Shown one piece after another: positions 53,522 to 64,000 of a stretch of DNA of 64,000 nucleotides. Origin of the DNA: Rhypophila decipiens (Eukaryota > Ascomycota > Sordariomycetes > Sordariales > Naviculisporaceae); NCBI GenBank assembly GCA_033297075.1, contig MU858103.1, forward strand, positions 124,001-188,000. Direction: 5' to 3'. Positions within the stretch are counted from its first letter, which is position 1. Each line of letters opens with the position of its first letter. Made by a program: the position numbers and the translations under genes. Under the pieces are notes generated by a model. That model saw only the letters and a list, made by a program, of their open reading frames with translations. It made no database searches and was not told the DNA's origin.

Positions 53522-54738
53522 AATGGATGTCAACACCAGCGCCCAGATAAGTTTTAACTTGGAGGATGGTATTCCGTAGGGTGCGCTAAGATGAAACCGA
53601 TCACCAACCGTCGGGCAGGGTCGCTTGCTTCGCTTGTTTTTGAACAGCTGTCATTTCTCAGTCATGCCATGCGGATAATCTGATAACTCTGATGATATTT
53701 CGCTACCAATGGCGTCACAGGTTGATGGGGATTCCTGTTTTGTCTGGCCTGCCTCAGCCTTGTAACAAAACAAATCGGGGCAAAGACGCCGCGGTGTTTG
53801 GTCAGCCCGACGCACATCAGACGAAGTGAAGCACCTTGATGGATGGTCGTGATTGCGGCTGTTAGCCATCGTCATGTAAATTGAGCATGAATTTAACATT
53901 GATTATCTGCACTTTACGGAGTTCTGGGCGCATGCAGGTCAACGTTGTTTTTGCAGGGGCTGGAGGATGGAACGCTGCAGGCGGGCCAATCAGGTGCGCT
54001 CGTCTGTCACGACTGCCCGGAACCTTCCCCACTGGTACAAGGGTGCTTCAGGGGTAGAGCGAAATGGGAAGGCGGCATTGTGGATTGTGCTGGGCGTTGT
54101 GGGCGGTGGAGGAAGCACCACTGGCAAGGAGCCAGACCTGGACCGGGAGGTGGGAAGCACGATGACAACCGACTTTCAGCAGTTTGACAAACAAAATCAT
54201 CGCAATCTCATCAGTCCCGATTCCCACGTGTGACGACAGTTCCCTCGATTGGACCCCGCCCGTCCCAGAGGCAACGACTGGTCCACCGCCGCAATTGAAG
54301 TTATCGAGCTATCGTCATATCTACCCAATCCTCTCCCCTCTCCAGAGTTGTGATTGCTGGGTATTGCGCCACTCACGCTGTCGAGATCCGGCCGAACGAT
54401 CTAAACACAACCGGTGTCACCGTCGAGCCAACAACGTGCTACTGGTAATCTAGAGAGCTCTGCGAGACAGACCTGAAAAGTCCCCTTTTCACCTCGACAA
54501 TCTAGCATCGTTGAAGATCGATTCTGGCAATCAGTCCAGCTTGGTTTCCCGATCGCGATACCCGCATTTTTTAGTCTCGCCAACCGCCAACCCTCACTCG
54601 CGCAAACCCACACATGATAGTCGAGTGTTGATACAAGGAGCCACGAAGCTCCTCAAGAGAGGCTACACGGTTATACGTGATCAATCACAGATCGGGTTGC
54701 AAGATCTCCTAACCGCCAAATATTCCGAACACGACATC
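53522..54738. other. divergent promoter region
   Basis: Shared 5' region of alg1 (minus) and the zinc transporter (plus). Open frames here lack protein character. No repeat or RNA gene seen. Confidence 0.5.
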
Positions 54739-56513
54739 ATGGCGTCTTCGTACGCATTACCAGCGTCCGCCATTCCCCAATACCACCACCACTCGTCCGA
54801 CCATTCCCACAGCCACAGCCATAGCCATTCGCACTCGAATTCTCCTCCCTCGTTCAGTTCTTTGGGGTCGTCGCGGAGTCGGAGGGATTCTAAAGCAAAC
54901 GGCACCCATTCGCGCATGCGGAGTGAACAACACTCAGCAAACTCGACTGCGCCGATACAAACACGCCAAAATGTCCCTCCACCACTTGCCCCGAGCAGCC
55001 ACTGGAGGACAGAGTCAACGCCTGGTGGGAGGCTACTAATGACTCCGACGAATGCAACGTTCGATAGTAAAACCGAGTATAAACCGCCAACCCCTACAGA
55101 ATCGCATTCGCACTCCCATGCCCATGCCCATGCCCATTCGCACTCGCGCGATCATGATCACGACCATAACCACGACCATAAACACTCGCACGAGCCCGAC
55201 CACAAACATGACCATGACCATCACGACCACAATCACGGCCACAGCCACTCCAAGGATCGTTCGACGTTTACCAAGCTTCTACTTCCATACACAGCCAGAT
55301 GGCCATTAATCCATGCCATCGTGACCGAGAAAGATTCTCGGCGAATATTTTACTTCATGGCGTTCGTAGCCCATTTCTTTATCTTCGACCGACCTTGGGG
55401 GTCCGGCTGAGCTAACTCGCCTGTCACAGATTGAACCTCTCTTTCATGGTCGTCCAGGCCTTCTACGGATATGTAACAGATTCTCTTGGTCTGCTGAGCG
55501 ACAGCATTCACATGTTCTTCGACTGCGTGGCGTTAGCGGTCGGGTTAATAGCAGCCGTAGCAAGCAAATGGCCCCCGAGCGAGCGCTTCCCGTATGGTTT
55601 CGGCAAGATCGAGACTCTTAGTGGCTTTGCCAATGGCGTCTTTCTTATCTTGATCAGCGTGGAGATTATGTTTGAGGCACTCGAGAGAATTGCAGATGGG
55701 AGGGAGACGAAACGGCTGGGGGAGTTATTCGCTGTGAGCACTGCTGGTTTACTTGTAAACCTGGTCGGTATGGCAGCGTTTGGGCACCACCATCACGGGC
55801 ACGATCACGGACATGGGCACTCGCATGGAGGAGGCTGCAACGGGCACGCAGACTCGAATTTGCATGACCACGATCATGCCCACAACCACGACCACCATGG
55901 CCACGATGAGAAACATGAGCACGCTCACAAGGCTGGCGCCCATGCCCATGGACATTCACACTCGCACTCCCACGACAACGAGAATATGTATGGCATCTAC
56001 CTCCACGTGCTGGCAGATACGCTAGGAAGCGCCGCCGTCATCGTCTCGACAATTCTGACCCATTTCTGGCCGTGGGCGGGATGGGACCCTCTGGCGTCAT
56101 TCTTGATCGCCGTATTGATTCTACTCTCCTCCTTGCCGCTTGTCAAGTCATCGGCCAAGCGGTTGCTATTGACGATCCCCGCCGAGACCGAATACACCCT
56201 ACGCGACACCATGTCGGGGATAACGGGCCTTCGAGGCGTTGCTGGGTACTCGGTACCCAAGTTTTGGATAGACGACAGGAATTCGGGCCAGGCGAACAAA
56301 CTGTTGGGTGTGATGCACGTTGTTGCCATTCGAGGCGCAGACATGGATGATGTTCGTGACCGTGTGCGGAATTACCTACTGGAGCGAAATATTGATGCCA
56401 CGTTGCAGGTGGAGAGGGAAGGGGATACGAGTTGCTGGTGCGGTGTCGGTAGGAGTCCGCTATCACACCAACAATCACAGAGTTCGACTGGTGCGAGGGG
56501 CAAGATTTACTAG
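54739..56513 (+). CDS. zinc transporter, cation diffusion facilitator (Msc2/ZnT5-7 like)
   Basis: Exons 54739-55361 and 55430-56513 (intron GTTCGT...TCACAG) give about 568 aa. The splice joins IFYFMA to LNLSFMVVQAFYGYVT, as in this family. An N-terminal cytosolic region has several His clusters (SHSHSHSHSHSN, HDHDHNHDHKHSHE). TM segments carry the metal sites LLSDSIHMFFDC (TM2) and YLHVLADTLGS (TM5). A second long His/Asp/Gly-rich loop sits between TM4 and TM5 (about 330-400). The cytosolic C-terminal domain ends DTSCWCGVGRSPLSHQQSQS. It is expected to move zinc from the cytosol into the ER or Golgi. The last 20 or so residues overlap a repeat shared with 42.2 kb. Confidence 0.92.
56434..56466 (+). 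repeat. 33-nt repeat inside the zinc transporter 3' coding end
   Basis: Matches the minus strand of 42205-42237 at 31 of 33 positions. It encodes part of the C-terminal CWCGVGRSPLSH. Confidence 0.85.
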
Positions 56514-57207
56514 AGGGAGATCTGACTTGGAGAAGGCTAGACCATGGGATGCCGCTGTGTTCCGGAAGGGCTCTCGTATGTGAGATGTTTCATATTGACC
56601 GGGAGGTTTGTTTATATTATCTGATATCCTGTATTTGAAGAGCATTGTATATAGTTGTGCCTTGGAAAGGCGTTTGGATGTGGTAGATCGGGGGATTATT
56701 ATGTAGCACGGCTTTATGCATGCACACTGTGACCTCTTTCGCGAGGTAATCTGGAATATAGTCATCTGCATGTATACCTTTCTCGCATCACGTTTACCAT
56801 AAGCCGCACCAGGCATTGCCTGGAAATGTAGTCTACACAAGCAACTGTGTCTACAATGGGTTGTGAAGCTTCATGACTATGCCCTTGAAAGAAATATAGT
56901 ATAGGCCTAACACACAACTAAAATACGCCTTTGAACCCGATATTATATACCTTATAGGCATCTCTCTAAGGTATATTCCTGTCCAAATCTACGATTATAT
57001 GAGATATATTATATGCATATTATTGGTCGTATTTAGGCATATGTCATTCGATTTACACGCCTTTTTTCGACGGAGTTGATAGGGACCAAGCTGGCCGCGA
57101 TGCTCCGTAGTGTATTCTGAAATTTCGCCGGTCCAATCTTTCTTTCTAGTATAGGTCTAGACCCCGAGCGGCTCGTCGTTTGCTGCTGACTGCTACGTGT
57201 GCTGGTA

Positions 57208-57615
57208 TCAATCACATGCAAATTCCAGCCGTCTTTGTGCCCCAGATCGCCAGGGTCCAAACAGCTCGAGCATAGCTGACCCAATACATACATCGAACAC
57301 AACCTCAGCTGACTGTGAGTTCCAGTCCAATGGATTTTTGAAGATCCATCTGTCCGAATGAAAATACGGCTTGCAGCGGCCATATTCAATGTCCCAATCC
57401 AATGCAATCATGAACATGATACCTAGACTCCAATCCAGCAGCTGTGCATTACGGAACCCTTCCACATAAAACGGTCCCGGAGCTACCGTATTCAGTGGCC
57501 CGTAACATCCGTCAGCCCCACTGCAATACAGGGAGCCCCTCGCCGACAGAAAAACCGCACCCCACGCCACGCAAATGTCCCCGCATTCAGCATCTGGGGT
57601 TGTTCCAGGTTGCTC
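57208..57615 (-). pseudogene. open frame without start, possible gene relic
   Basis: On the minus strand about 130 codons stay open to a TGA at 57208. The text looks fairly protein-like, with cysteines and aromatics (AECGDICVAWGAVFLSARGS, then LYCSGADGCYGPLNTVAPGP and FRNAQLLDWSLGIMFMIALD). No ATG or exon with a good acceptor lies before it. I do not recognise a family; it may be a relic or chance. Confidence 0.25.
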
Positions 57616-58047
57616 TTGGAAGAAACGATTTGGTCACCAGCCACATGGGCCTTTTATATTTCAATGTGAGGTGTTTTTCTCTTGAGGGGTAATGTCAGGC
57701 AGCACTCAGCTGAACCGAAAGCACATGCCGAGGTCGGATGGACGGACGGCCCTTTAACTGAAGCCAGTCAGAGAATTGAAGAAGCTTTTTTCTATACCTC
57801 ATGGTTCTTTTGTAAAAGAGGTGCTTAAAAATGTGTTGAAATGTCGAAAATAACTTAGGTATTATCCACACACGATATCAACAACGTTTCTCCAACTCCT
57901 CCAACATTTGCATCTCCAACAGGAATCTGGTCTGAGTGGTCTCACGCTGTAAAAACGTGCCCGTGGGGAAAACGGTTTCGGTTTCGGGGAAGTGGAGCTT
58001 CTGGGCAGTCGGCCCAACCCACTCACTGCAATTCGATATCCTTTCTG

Positions 58048-58053
58048 CCGAGG
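58048..58053 (+). promoter_or_regulatory. CCGAGG, possible fatty-acid regulator site
   Basis: FarA/FarB-type regulators of Aspergillus bind CCGAGG upstream of fatty-acid catabolic genes, including the acylcarnitine carrier. One copy lies about 480 nt upstream of the carrier ATG. A six-base match is weak evidence. Confidence 0.3.
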
Positions 58054-58531
58054 TTGTGAAGCAGCAAGGGACCACTCCCGCAGCGTCTTCCCGGCCAAGC
58101 CCAAGTGACGTCCGTGGCTTGCATCATTTCCCTGCGTCCTTCTCCCATGCTGCGTTTTGGTCTCGGCTTAAGTCACGAAAAACGGTCGCGGCATTTTACC
58201 AGAGCACACACGACACCCCCCTTTCCTTGCGTCTCTTCCACCGATATTCTTTGTTTTCACTACTCCTTCCCAACCGCAACAGATTCCCTCCGTTGTTAGA
58301 GCGCACAGAGTGGTGACAAGTCCTTTAGCGACGAACGGACTTCGAGCAACTGCGACGAACAAATAGATCGGCCAAAGTCAATTCCTGAACCAGGAACCAC
58401 CGTTGATTCGCAACCCGACCGACCGAGCGGCGCCATAATCAGACCTCTAAATACCCGGTCTTGACTTTCCCGAGCGACATATCCTCAAGCTCCTCTTCCT
58501 CCTCCCACTACCTTCAGCGTCAGAACCAACC

Positions 58532-59649
58532 ATGTCCAACCCCTCAGAATCCAAAACCTCTGCCGCGGCAGCGACCGTGAACCAGAAGCTCCACGATGTA
58601 GCGGACAAACTGCCCGTACACATTCCCGAGAACACAGCCGAGCTCAAGGCGGAACTCAAAGCCGAGGCCAAAGCCGCTGCGTCGACCGGTTTTGCTCAAT
58701 TACGGTCACTCGTCGCTGGCGGGTTCGGAGGTGTCTGCGCTGTCGTTGTCGGCCATCCCTTTGATCTTGTCAAGGTCCGTCTCCAGACCGCCGAGAAGGG
58801 TGTCTACTCGAGCGCGCTCGATGTCGTCAGGAAATCAGTTGCCAAGGATGGTCTGCGGAGGGGTCTCTACGCCGGTGTGAGTGCTCCGCTGGTAGGAGTT
58901 ACGCCCATGTGTGAGTACAACCTCCCTCCCTCCACCCAATGAGTAAACGGGGATGGCGCATACTAACAGAGTTTAAAGTCGCTGTCTCATTCTGGGGCTA
59001 CGATTTAGGCAAGGACATTGTACGCTCGACATCGACCGTCGCCGCTGATGGGTCACTGTCCATCGGGCAAGTTGCCGCAGCGGGCTTTTTCTCCGCCATC
59101 CCCATGACGGCAATCACTGCGCCCTTTGAGCGGGTCAAGGTCATCCTCCAGGTACAAGGCCAAAAGAATCTCGCTCCCGGAGAGAAGCCCAAATACAGCG
59201 GCGGCATGGACGTCGTCCGGCAGCTCTACAAGGAAGGCGGTGTCCGCTCCGTGTTCAGAGGATCCGCCGCGACCCTGGCCCGCGATGGACCCGGGTCGGC
59301 CGCTTACTTCGCGGCGTACGAGTACATTAAGCGCAAGTTGACGCCCAAGGACCCCGTCACCGGAGAAGCCAGCGGCAAGCTTAGTCTCACAGCGATTACC
59401 TGCGCCGGTGCCGCCGCTGGTGTGGCCATGTGGATCCCCGTGTTCCCGATCGACACTGTCAAGAGCCGACTGCAGACTGCCGAGGGGAATGTGACGATTG
59501 GCGGTGTCGTCAAGGGGCTGTATGCCAAGGGTGGTTACAAGGCTTTCTTCCCCGGCTTTGGACCTGCCCTTGCAAGAGCTGTACCAGCCAATGCGGCCAC
59601 CTTCTTGGGAGTCGAATTGGCTCACCAGGCTATGAACAAGATGTTCTGA
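58532..59649 (+). CDS. acuH: mitochondrial carnitine/acylcarnitine carrier (AcuH/Crc1 type)
   Basis: Exons 58532-58910 and 58979-59649 (intron GTGAGT...TAAAG) give 349 aa. The splice restores VTPMFAVSFWGYDLGKD. An N-terminal extension of about 55 residues is Ala/Glu/Lys-rich. Three mitochondrial-carrier repeats follow with signatures HPFDLVKVRLQT, APFERVKVILQVQG and FPIDTVKSRLQT. The FERVKVILQVQ form of the second signature and RGSAATLARDGPGSAAYFAA are characteristic of acylcarnitine carriers. The protein exchanges acetyl- and acylcarnitine for carnitine across the inner mitochondrial membrane, for acetate and fatty-acid use. Six TM helices are expected. Confidence 0.93.
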
Positions 59650-60262
59650 GCAGATGAAGGCGCGTGGGTTGTGTAAAGACGGTGTGGTTCTGTGAATGAT
59701 ATGCCGTCCTTTGACCAGCAGCTGGACCTCGATTTAGGCGGGTATTTATTTTCTGTTATGTTTGGAGTCTGGGATTTTGCGTTTCATAAATCTCTTTATC
59801 TATATCGGTTTCTTTCTGCATCAGAAATTCTTGGAGGGGTTTCAATTGTCACAGCGTGTCGCAAAAGTACCGATAGATAGTGTTCCTGTTCAGCCAGCCA
59901 GCCAGCCGCATAGAAAGCAAGCGAAGCGTACGGGCTTTTCCATTTGTACTGTTTTGACCATGGGAAGCAGTGATTTCGTGGTTCTTGATAAAACGTGATG
60001 CATCATGATATACGCGGCCTAAGCAAATCCTAACTCTATAGATTGCAGCATTGACCCCTTATAGTTCGTAATAGGAACTCAGCGTTCTAGCAGTTTCACT
60101 TTCTTCCAGGCTCTTCAGCACAGCCTGCCTAAAGTGAACTGCATATGTAAAAGACTCAAGAGTCTGAACCAGGCAAGCCACACCACATCGACAACCTTGC
60201 CTCCAGCCTAAGCGGCACCAGTGTCTTCTACTCCAGCCTCACCAACGGTTAAACGCAACGCA

Positions 60263-60357
60263 TTGAATAATCCCATAGGACGCGTGTAATTAATCTCGTC
60301 ATGTCCTTACCGTGCTATTCTATATGTATGTGAGAGATCATGAGTAGGCGTGGTAGC
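60263..60357 (+). repeat. dispersed repeat, copy 2
   Basis: Contains AATAATCCCATAGGACGCG, ATTAATCTCGTC, CCGTGCTATTCTATATGTAT and TAGGCGTGG. It aligns with the reverse complement of 42286-42404. Confidence 0.75.
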
Positions 60358-60473
60358 TGACTTGAATATGCCCTGGATGTTCCAAATAAATGCGTAGGAG
60401 GGATTATCGTAAGGCATGGGTGTATAACTTGATTAGGCGTTGGATATTCCAATGGTATGTGTGGGTTAATCTC

Positions 60474-60530
60474 GTCAAGCTCTTGCCGTGCTATTCTACA
60501 CGCGTGTGAGGGATCGTGGTAGGGCATATT
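60474..60530 (+). repeat. dispersed repeat, copy 3 (partial)
   Basis: Contains TTAATCTCGTCAAGCTCTTG, CCGTGCTATTCTACACGCGT and GTGAGGGATCGTGGTAGGGC. It repeats the core of copy 2 about 186 nt downstream in the same orientation. Confidence 0.75.
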
Positions 60531-61647
60531 AGTTGTGTAAAATAGGCCTATTTCTTTCAAGAATGGGACGTCAATTCGATCCATTTAACGTATGCCATGA
60601 GGAGATTCAAGGCCTATTTGCCTTTAGAAAACATCTATGAGTGGCTGGTGTGTTCTGGCGGGTGTTTGGACCTTTGGTATTTGTAATAGAGATAAACTGC
60701 GTGAATGAAGCTAGTGGTATATTCGGGTGTTTGTGAGCGTGGTTGTGGAGACTGAAAGAGTAAGGGATAGGAGGTAGGTTAGAATCCGAAAGGTGTTAAG
60801 TTAAGTCTTAAAGGTGTGATTATTAAAAGGAGCTTGGCATTATAAGCAAAAGGTGCTTGGATTAGAGGTACTGGGTTGAATGTTTGAAAACGGTGTTGTA
60901 ATGGTATGTTGAATTTATCAAATAAATATCCTAGGAGTGTAGAGGTTGGGACCGATATGAGCTAGAGATGGAGTAGGGGCCGGATGAATGGCCAAGAAAA
61001 GAGTTGTGGATTGAGAGAATAAGGCGGATGCTGGCTTGAATATGTAAGAAAGAATGAGGGGATGGCAGATGAAGGGGTGCTGACCTCAGGGAGAAGGCCA
61101 GGCTGAGTGTTGATTCAGTGAGTGAGAAAGGAGAGGATGGGTGGGTGATACGGAAGTTGAACTGCGTGAGCGATAGACTGAAAAGGAACGCAGGAGTTGC
61201 GGATAGCCAAGCGCGACATGGCTTGAGTGAATAGAATAAGGTCTTGCATCTTTCTACTCTATTTCCGAGAATCCCGAATTTGGAATGACGTTCGGTCGGA
61301 ACAATTGCAGAAGCCGATCACCGGACTCCGCGGGATCGGGTCCACATTCCAGTACATCCGGTCGGCAGCGGAGCTAACCGGATCCGATTCAGAGCTAAAG
61401 TAACTGTTCCGATCGGCAACAACACCACAAGATTCCCGCATCTGGATCGCACTCGCTTAAAAAGTACCGGGGAAACCAGTCCACCTAACTCCGGCTTTGC
61501 TCTTCGCCCTAGCAGGACCTCGTATGTCTTTTCTTAGGCACAACCGTCTATTTCCTTCATATATCTGTCCCTACACGCTATTTCTCTCTCGTGTCCTCCT
61601 TCAATTCACGATCCACTTCTCGTTCCATTTCTCAGCAGAGGAGAGAA

Positions 61648-63126
61648 ATGCGACTTCTTGTCAAAAGATCTAGTCGACTTGTGACATCATTGCCATATCC
61701 ATCTTCTTTTACAGCTGTTTTAGGGTCGTGCCGCTCAATCCACAGTACCGGTAAAGCTCATGCAAGGGCAGGGTTGCCTATCTCACGATCAACAGCGACA
61801 AATACGACTGCAGAGGCATTCCCCACAGTCAAAATGTCACCACCACACTGTACCGTCGCAAAACTCGATTTCGGTGTACTCCCAGTACCAGATGACGATA
61901 CGCAATCGCACCACGTTCTCGGCAAAGATGAAAGACACGTCAGATTTCAGAACCCTTACCCAAGTGCCGGACCAACTGTATATCCCCTTCCGACGGCCCT
62001 TAAGCTACTTAGGTGAGATGGAGCGTTCCTACCTGCACCGTACAAAATGTATGAAAGAATATTGATAGCTGACATGTGACGACGGTACAGAGGAAGTATA
62101 ACCGGAAAGATGCCATCCCCGTCCATCAAGAACGCTGCGGATGTGATTCCGGTGTCAAAGCAATCACCTCACCTAAACCCTCCCTCGCCTTCTCAAACCC
62201 TCCGAGCAACCTGGCTAGGGCACGCAGCCTACCACGTCGCTTTCCCCAGCACAAACCCTGACTCCAATGTCACCGGCCTACGAGTACTCTTCGACCCAGT
62301 CTTTGAATCCCGGTGCAGCGGCGTACAATGGGCCGGTCCCAAGCGATTCACACCCGCCCCATGTACCTCTTCAGAAGTCGCCCCCAATATCGACATAATC
62401 TGTATCTCCCATTCCCACTACGATCACCTCTCTTACAACACCATCTCCGAGATCGCCCGCCAAAATCCCGGAGTGCATTTCTTTGTCGGGCTGGGGCTTA
62501 AATCGTGGTTTGTGAATCAATGCTCTATTCCAGACAAGAACGTAACCGAACTAGACTGGTGGGAAGGTGCGGAACTCAACCTGTCCCGGGGCGAAGAGAC
62601 CATAAAAGCCCAAATATCCTGCCTGCCCAGCCAACACGCCAGTGGACGAACCCTGGGCGACAAAGACACCACGCTCTGGGCCTCCTGGTCGATCGAATCA
62701 TCTGGAAAGAAAATCTGGTTCGCCGGGGACACGGGGTACCGCGTCATTCCTTCGGAACTAGAACACCATCCCGACTTTGATAGTATAGACGACTATGGCA
62801 AGGAATACGAGGATCTGCCGAGGTGTCCGTCGTTCAAAGAGATTGGCGAGTTGAGAGGTCCGTTTGATTTGGGCTTGATTCCCATAGGCGCGTACAAGCC
62901 CAGATGGATGTGGAGTTCGGTGCACGCAAACCCGCGTGATGCGGTTGAGATTTTCAAGGACACAAAGTGTAAGAAGGCGATGGGGATTCACTGGGGGACT
63001 TGGGTCTTGACCAGTGAGGAGATTGATGAGCCTCCTAGATTGTTGCGGGAGGCTTTGAAGAGCTGTGGAATTGAGGAGACGGGTGTGTTTGATATTTGTG
63101 CTATTGGGGAGACAAGAGAGTTCTGA
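61648..63126 (+). CDS. NAPE-PLD-like metallo-beta-lactamase-fold hydrolase
   Basis: Exons 61648-62012 and 62091-63126 (intron GTGAGA...TACAG) give 466 aa. The N-terminus is basic and Ser/Arg-rich (MRLLVKRSSRLVTSLPYPSS) and may be a mitochondrial presequence. HVRFQNPYPSAGP resembles the family's RFxNPW entry motif. The metallo-beta-lactamase core has TWLGHAAYHVAF, the zinc motif ISHSHYDHLS, SCLPSQHASGRT, IWFAGDTGYR with its metal-bridging Asp, and MGIHWGTWVL. Relatives are mammalian NAPE-PLD and yeast Fmp30, which release N-acylethanolamines from N-acyl-phosphatidylethanolamine. Substrate here is inferred. Confidence 0.92.
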
Positions 63127-63847
63127 ATAGATAGACCGGAGTAGGTAATATGAGGTAATAGACAATGTAGGATTTTTGAACAGGTAAATATATGGATGAT
63201 GGGTGAAGTGGAGGGTATATATACACTCTGTAGGGGAAATAAAAGTTATAGAACGCATGAGACACCTCTCGTATATGCCTTCCTAAGACGAAGAATACAC
63301 ATAAAGTGCTTCCCCTAAATGCCATGGAGAGACTAGAAATACGCCTATGATGGAAGTCCGAAGGGCCGTAATTAACATTCACAGGCATATATATTTCTTT
63401 CTGTCATACCTTTCTCGGTAATCTCGTGGTATTATTACTGCGCTGGTACGTCATTCCAGCTATTCCTTGAGCAATATCCTTACAGCTTTCGCTGATCACC
63501 AGAGGTTACTATAATGAATCTTGAAGAAAGGTTGCATGTAATGGATATCATAGAGGGCAGTGTCTCAAGCTAATAAACAAAGTACTGAGTAGGTGCTTTA
63601 GAGTCCAACTTGAGCGCTGATGGAGCCAATAAATAAGTAGGTACCCATGTGCATTGACCGAAAATGACGCGATTAAATCAAGCATCAGTCTTGAAATTTA
63701 GAAAATACATATTTGTGATCTGTCTGTCATTATATAACAACGAACGAACAAACGGAGGAATGAAAAAAACACCGCCAAGCCCAAGCATCCATGGGGATAA
63801 TCACCTGTATATCCCTCAGAGCCAGGCGTACCATTCGGTGGTTCGTA
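63127..63847. other. intergenic region between convergent genes
   Basis: AT-rich, with an ACGCCTATGATGG remnant near 63342. No gene recognised. Confidence 0.5.
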
Positions 63848-64000
63848 TCATTCTTTGTCGTGTAGTTCAGTGGTTAGCTTTTCTGAATCCAAGTCTATAC
63901 CTTCGTCACGCTTCCTCTTCCTCTCTCTATTCATTTCCACAAACTCCGACACCGACAAAAAGTCCCAGAGGTCCCGCTTGCCAGACAGCATTCGACCGTC
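63848..64000 (-). CDS. 3' end of an unidentified gene (partial)
   Basis: The minus strand from the right edge is open for 50 codons and ends at TGA 63850-63848. It reads LSGKRDLWDFLSVSEFVEMN and then a basic stretch (RERKRKRDEG) and a charged end (LTTELHDKE). Composition is convincingly coding and the basic run could be a nuclear signal. The rest of the gene is outside the window. Family unknown. Confidence 0.6.
   Translation of the reverse strand, partial: DGRMLSGKRDLWDFLSVSEFVEMNRERKRKRDEGIDLDSEKLTTELHDKE

Larger units (their letters stand above)
56514..58531. other. long intergenic region
   Basis: 3' flank of the zinc transporter and promoter of the carnitine carrier. It holds an AT-rich repeat remnant (about 56920-57065, AAATACGCCTTTGAACCCGA start), a possible decayed ORF (57208-57600 minus, listed separately) and a CCGAGG motif at 58048-58053. 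Confidence 0.5.
59650..61647. other. long intergenic region with dispersed repeats
   Basis: No gene. Repeats at 60263-60357 and 60474-60530 are listed separately. The plus strand from about 60630 to 61250 is purine-rich (G/A-biased) without open frames of note. The final 150 nt are C/T-rich and form the leader of the next gene. Confidence 0.5.

Noticed and set aside
63861..63881. A-box-like sequence (TGTAGTTCAGTGGTTAGC) resembling a tRNA start
   Set aside because: No B box or foldable arms follow, and the region is the coding 3' end of a minus-strand gene.

Overview
The window looks like nuclear DNA of a filamentous ascomycete (Pezizomycotina). Genes are dense and lie on both strands. Most introns are short (about 50-120 nt) with GTATGT/GTAAGT-type donors and CTAAC-like branch points. 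The gene content is typical of these fungi: Fung_rhodopsin, DUF3176, HET, UstYa/DUF3328, GH72, GH92 and GH30 families, a BLI-3 protein and an RGS-LOV photoreceptor. I cannot place it below subphylum. All exon limits were read by eye from splice consensus and reading-frame continuity.

Layout. 0-1.25 kb: 5' part of a minus-strand O-methyltransferase gene, interrupted by an N gap and suspicious G/C homopolymers. 2.6-12.8 kb: Fung_rhodopsin membrane protein, small secreted Cys-rich protein, DUF3176 membrane protein, an AT-rich minisatellite, a kinase-like protein that has lost its catalytic Asp residues, and a secreted GH30. 13-29 kb: accessory-looking block with a HET-domain gene, an unknown 198-aa gene, a multi-TM protein with a polyQ tract, a GPI-anchored GH72 glucanosyltransferase, and a divergent pair made of a Q/D-rich tandem-repeat protein and a HeLo-like N-terminal protein. 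29-34.6 kb: a charged coiled-coil protein, a degenerate tRNA-like A/B-box locus, a three-exon UstYa-family gene and a DUF218 protein. 35-47 kb: RGS-LOV photoreceptor, secreted GH92, an F-box-like protein and the bli-3 orthologue, whose promoter carries duplicated GATCG/TTGCCCCGC motifs. 47-56.5 kb: housekeeping block with dph5 and snu23 (divergent), a UBE2G1-type E2, an intron-containing tRNA-Met, alg1 and an Msc2/ZnT-type zinc transporter. 58.5-64 kb: carnitine/acylcarnitine carrier, NAPE-PLD-like metallo-hydrolase and the 3' end of an unidentified minus-strand gene.

Several spacers carry decayed AT-rich repeats. One family (core CCGTGCTATTCTA) occurs at 42.3 kb and twice near 60.3-60.5 kb. 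A separate 33-nt segment is shared between the spacer after the GH92 gene and the last coding codons of the zinc transporter. A roughly 96-bp-arm imperfect inverted repeat abuts the 3' end of the tRNA-Met gene.

The genes do not form one obvious biosynthetic cluster. The themes I can support are blue light (RGS-LOV plus bli-3), cell-wall and carbohydrate enzymes (GH72, GH30, GH92), and a possible allorecognition/death neighbourhood (HET, HeLo-like, repeat protein). The last theme is inference.
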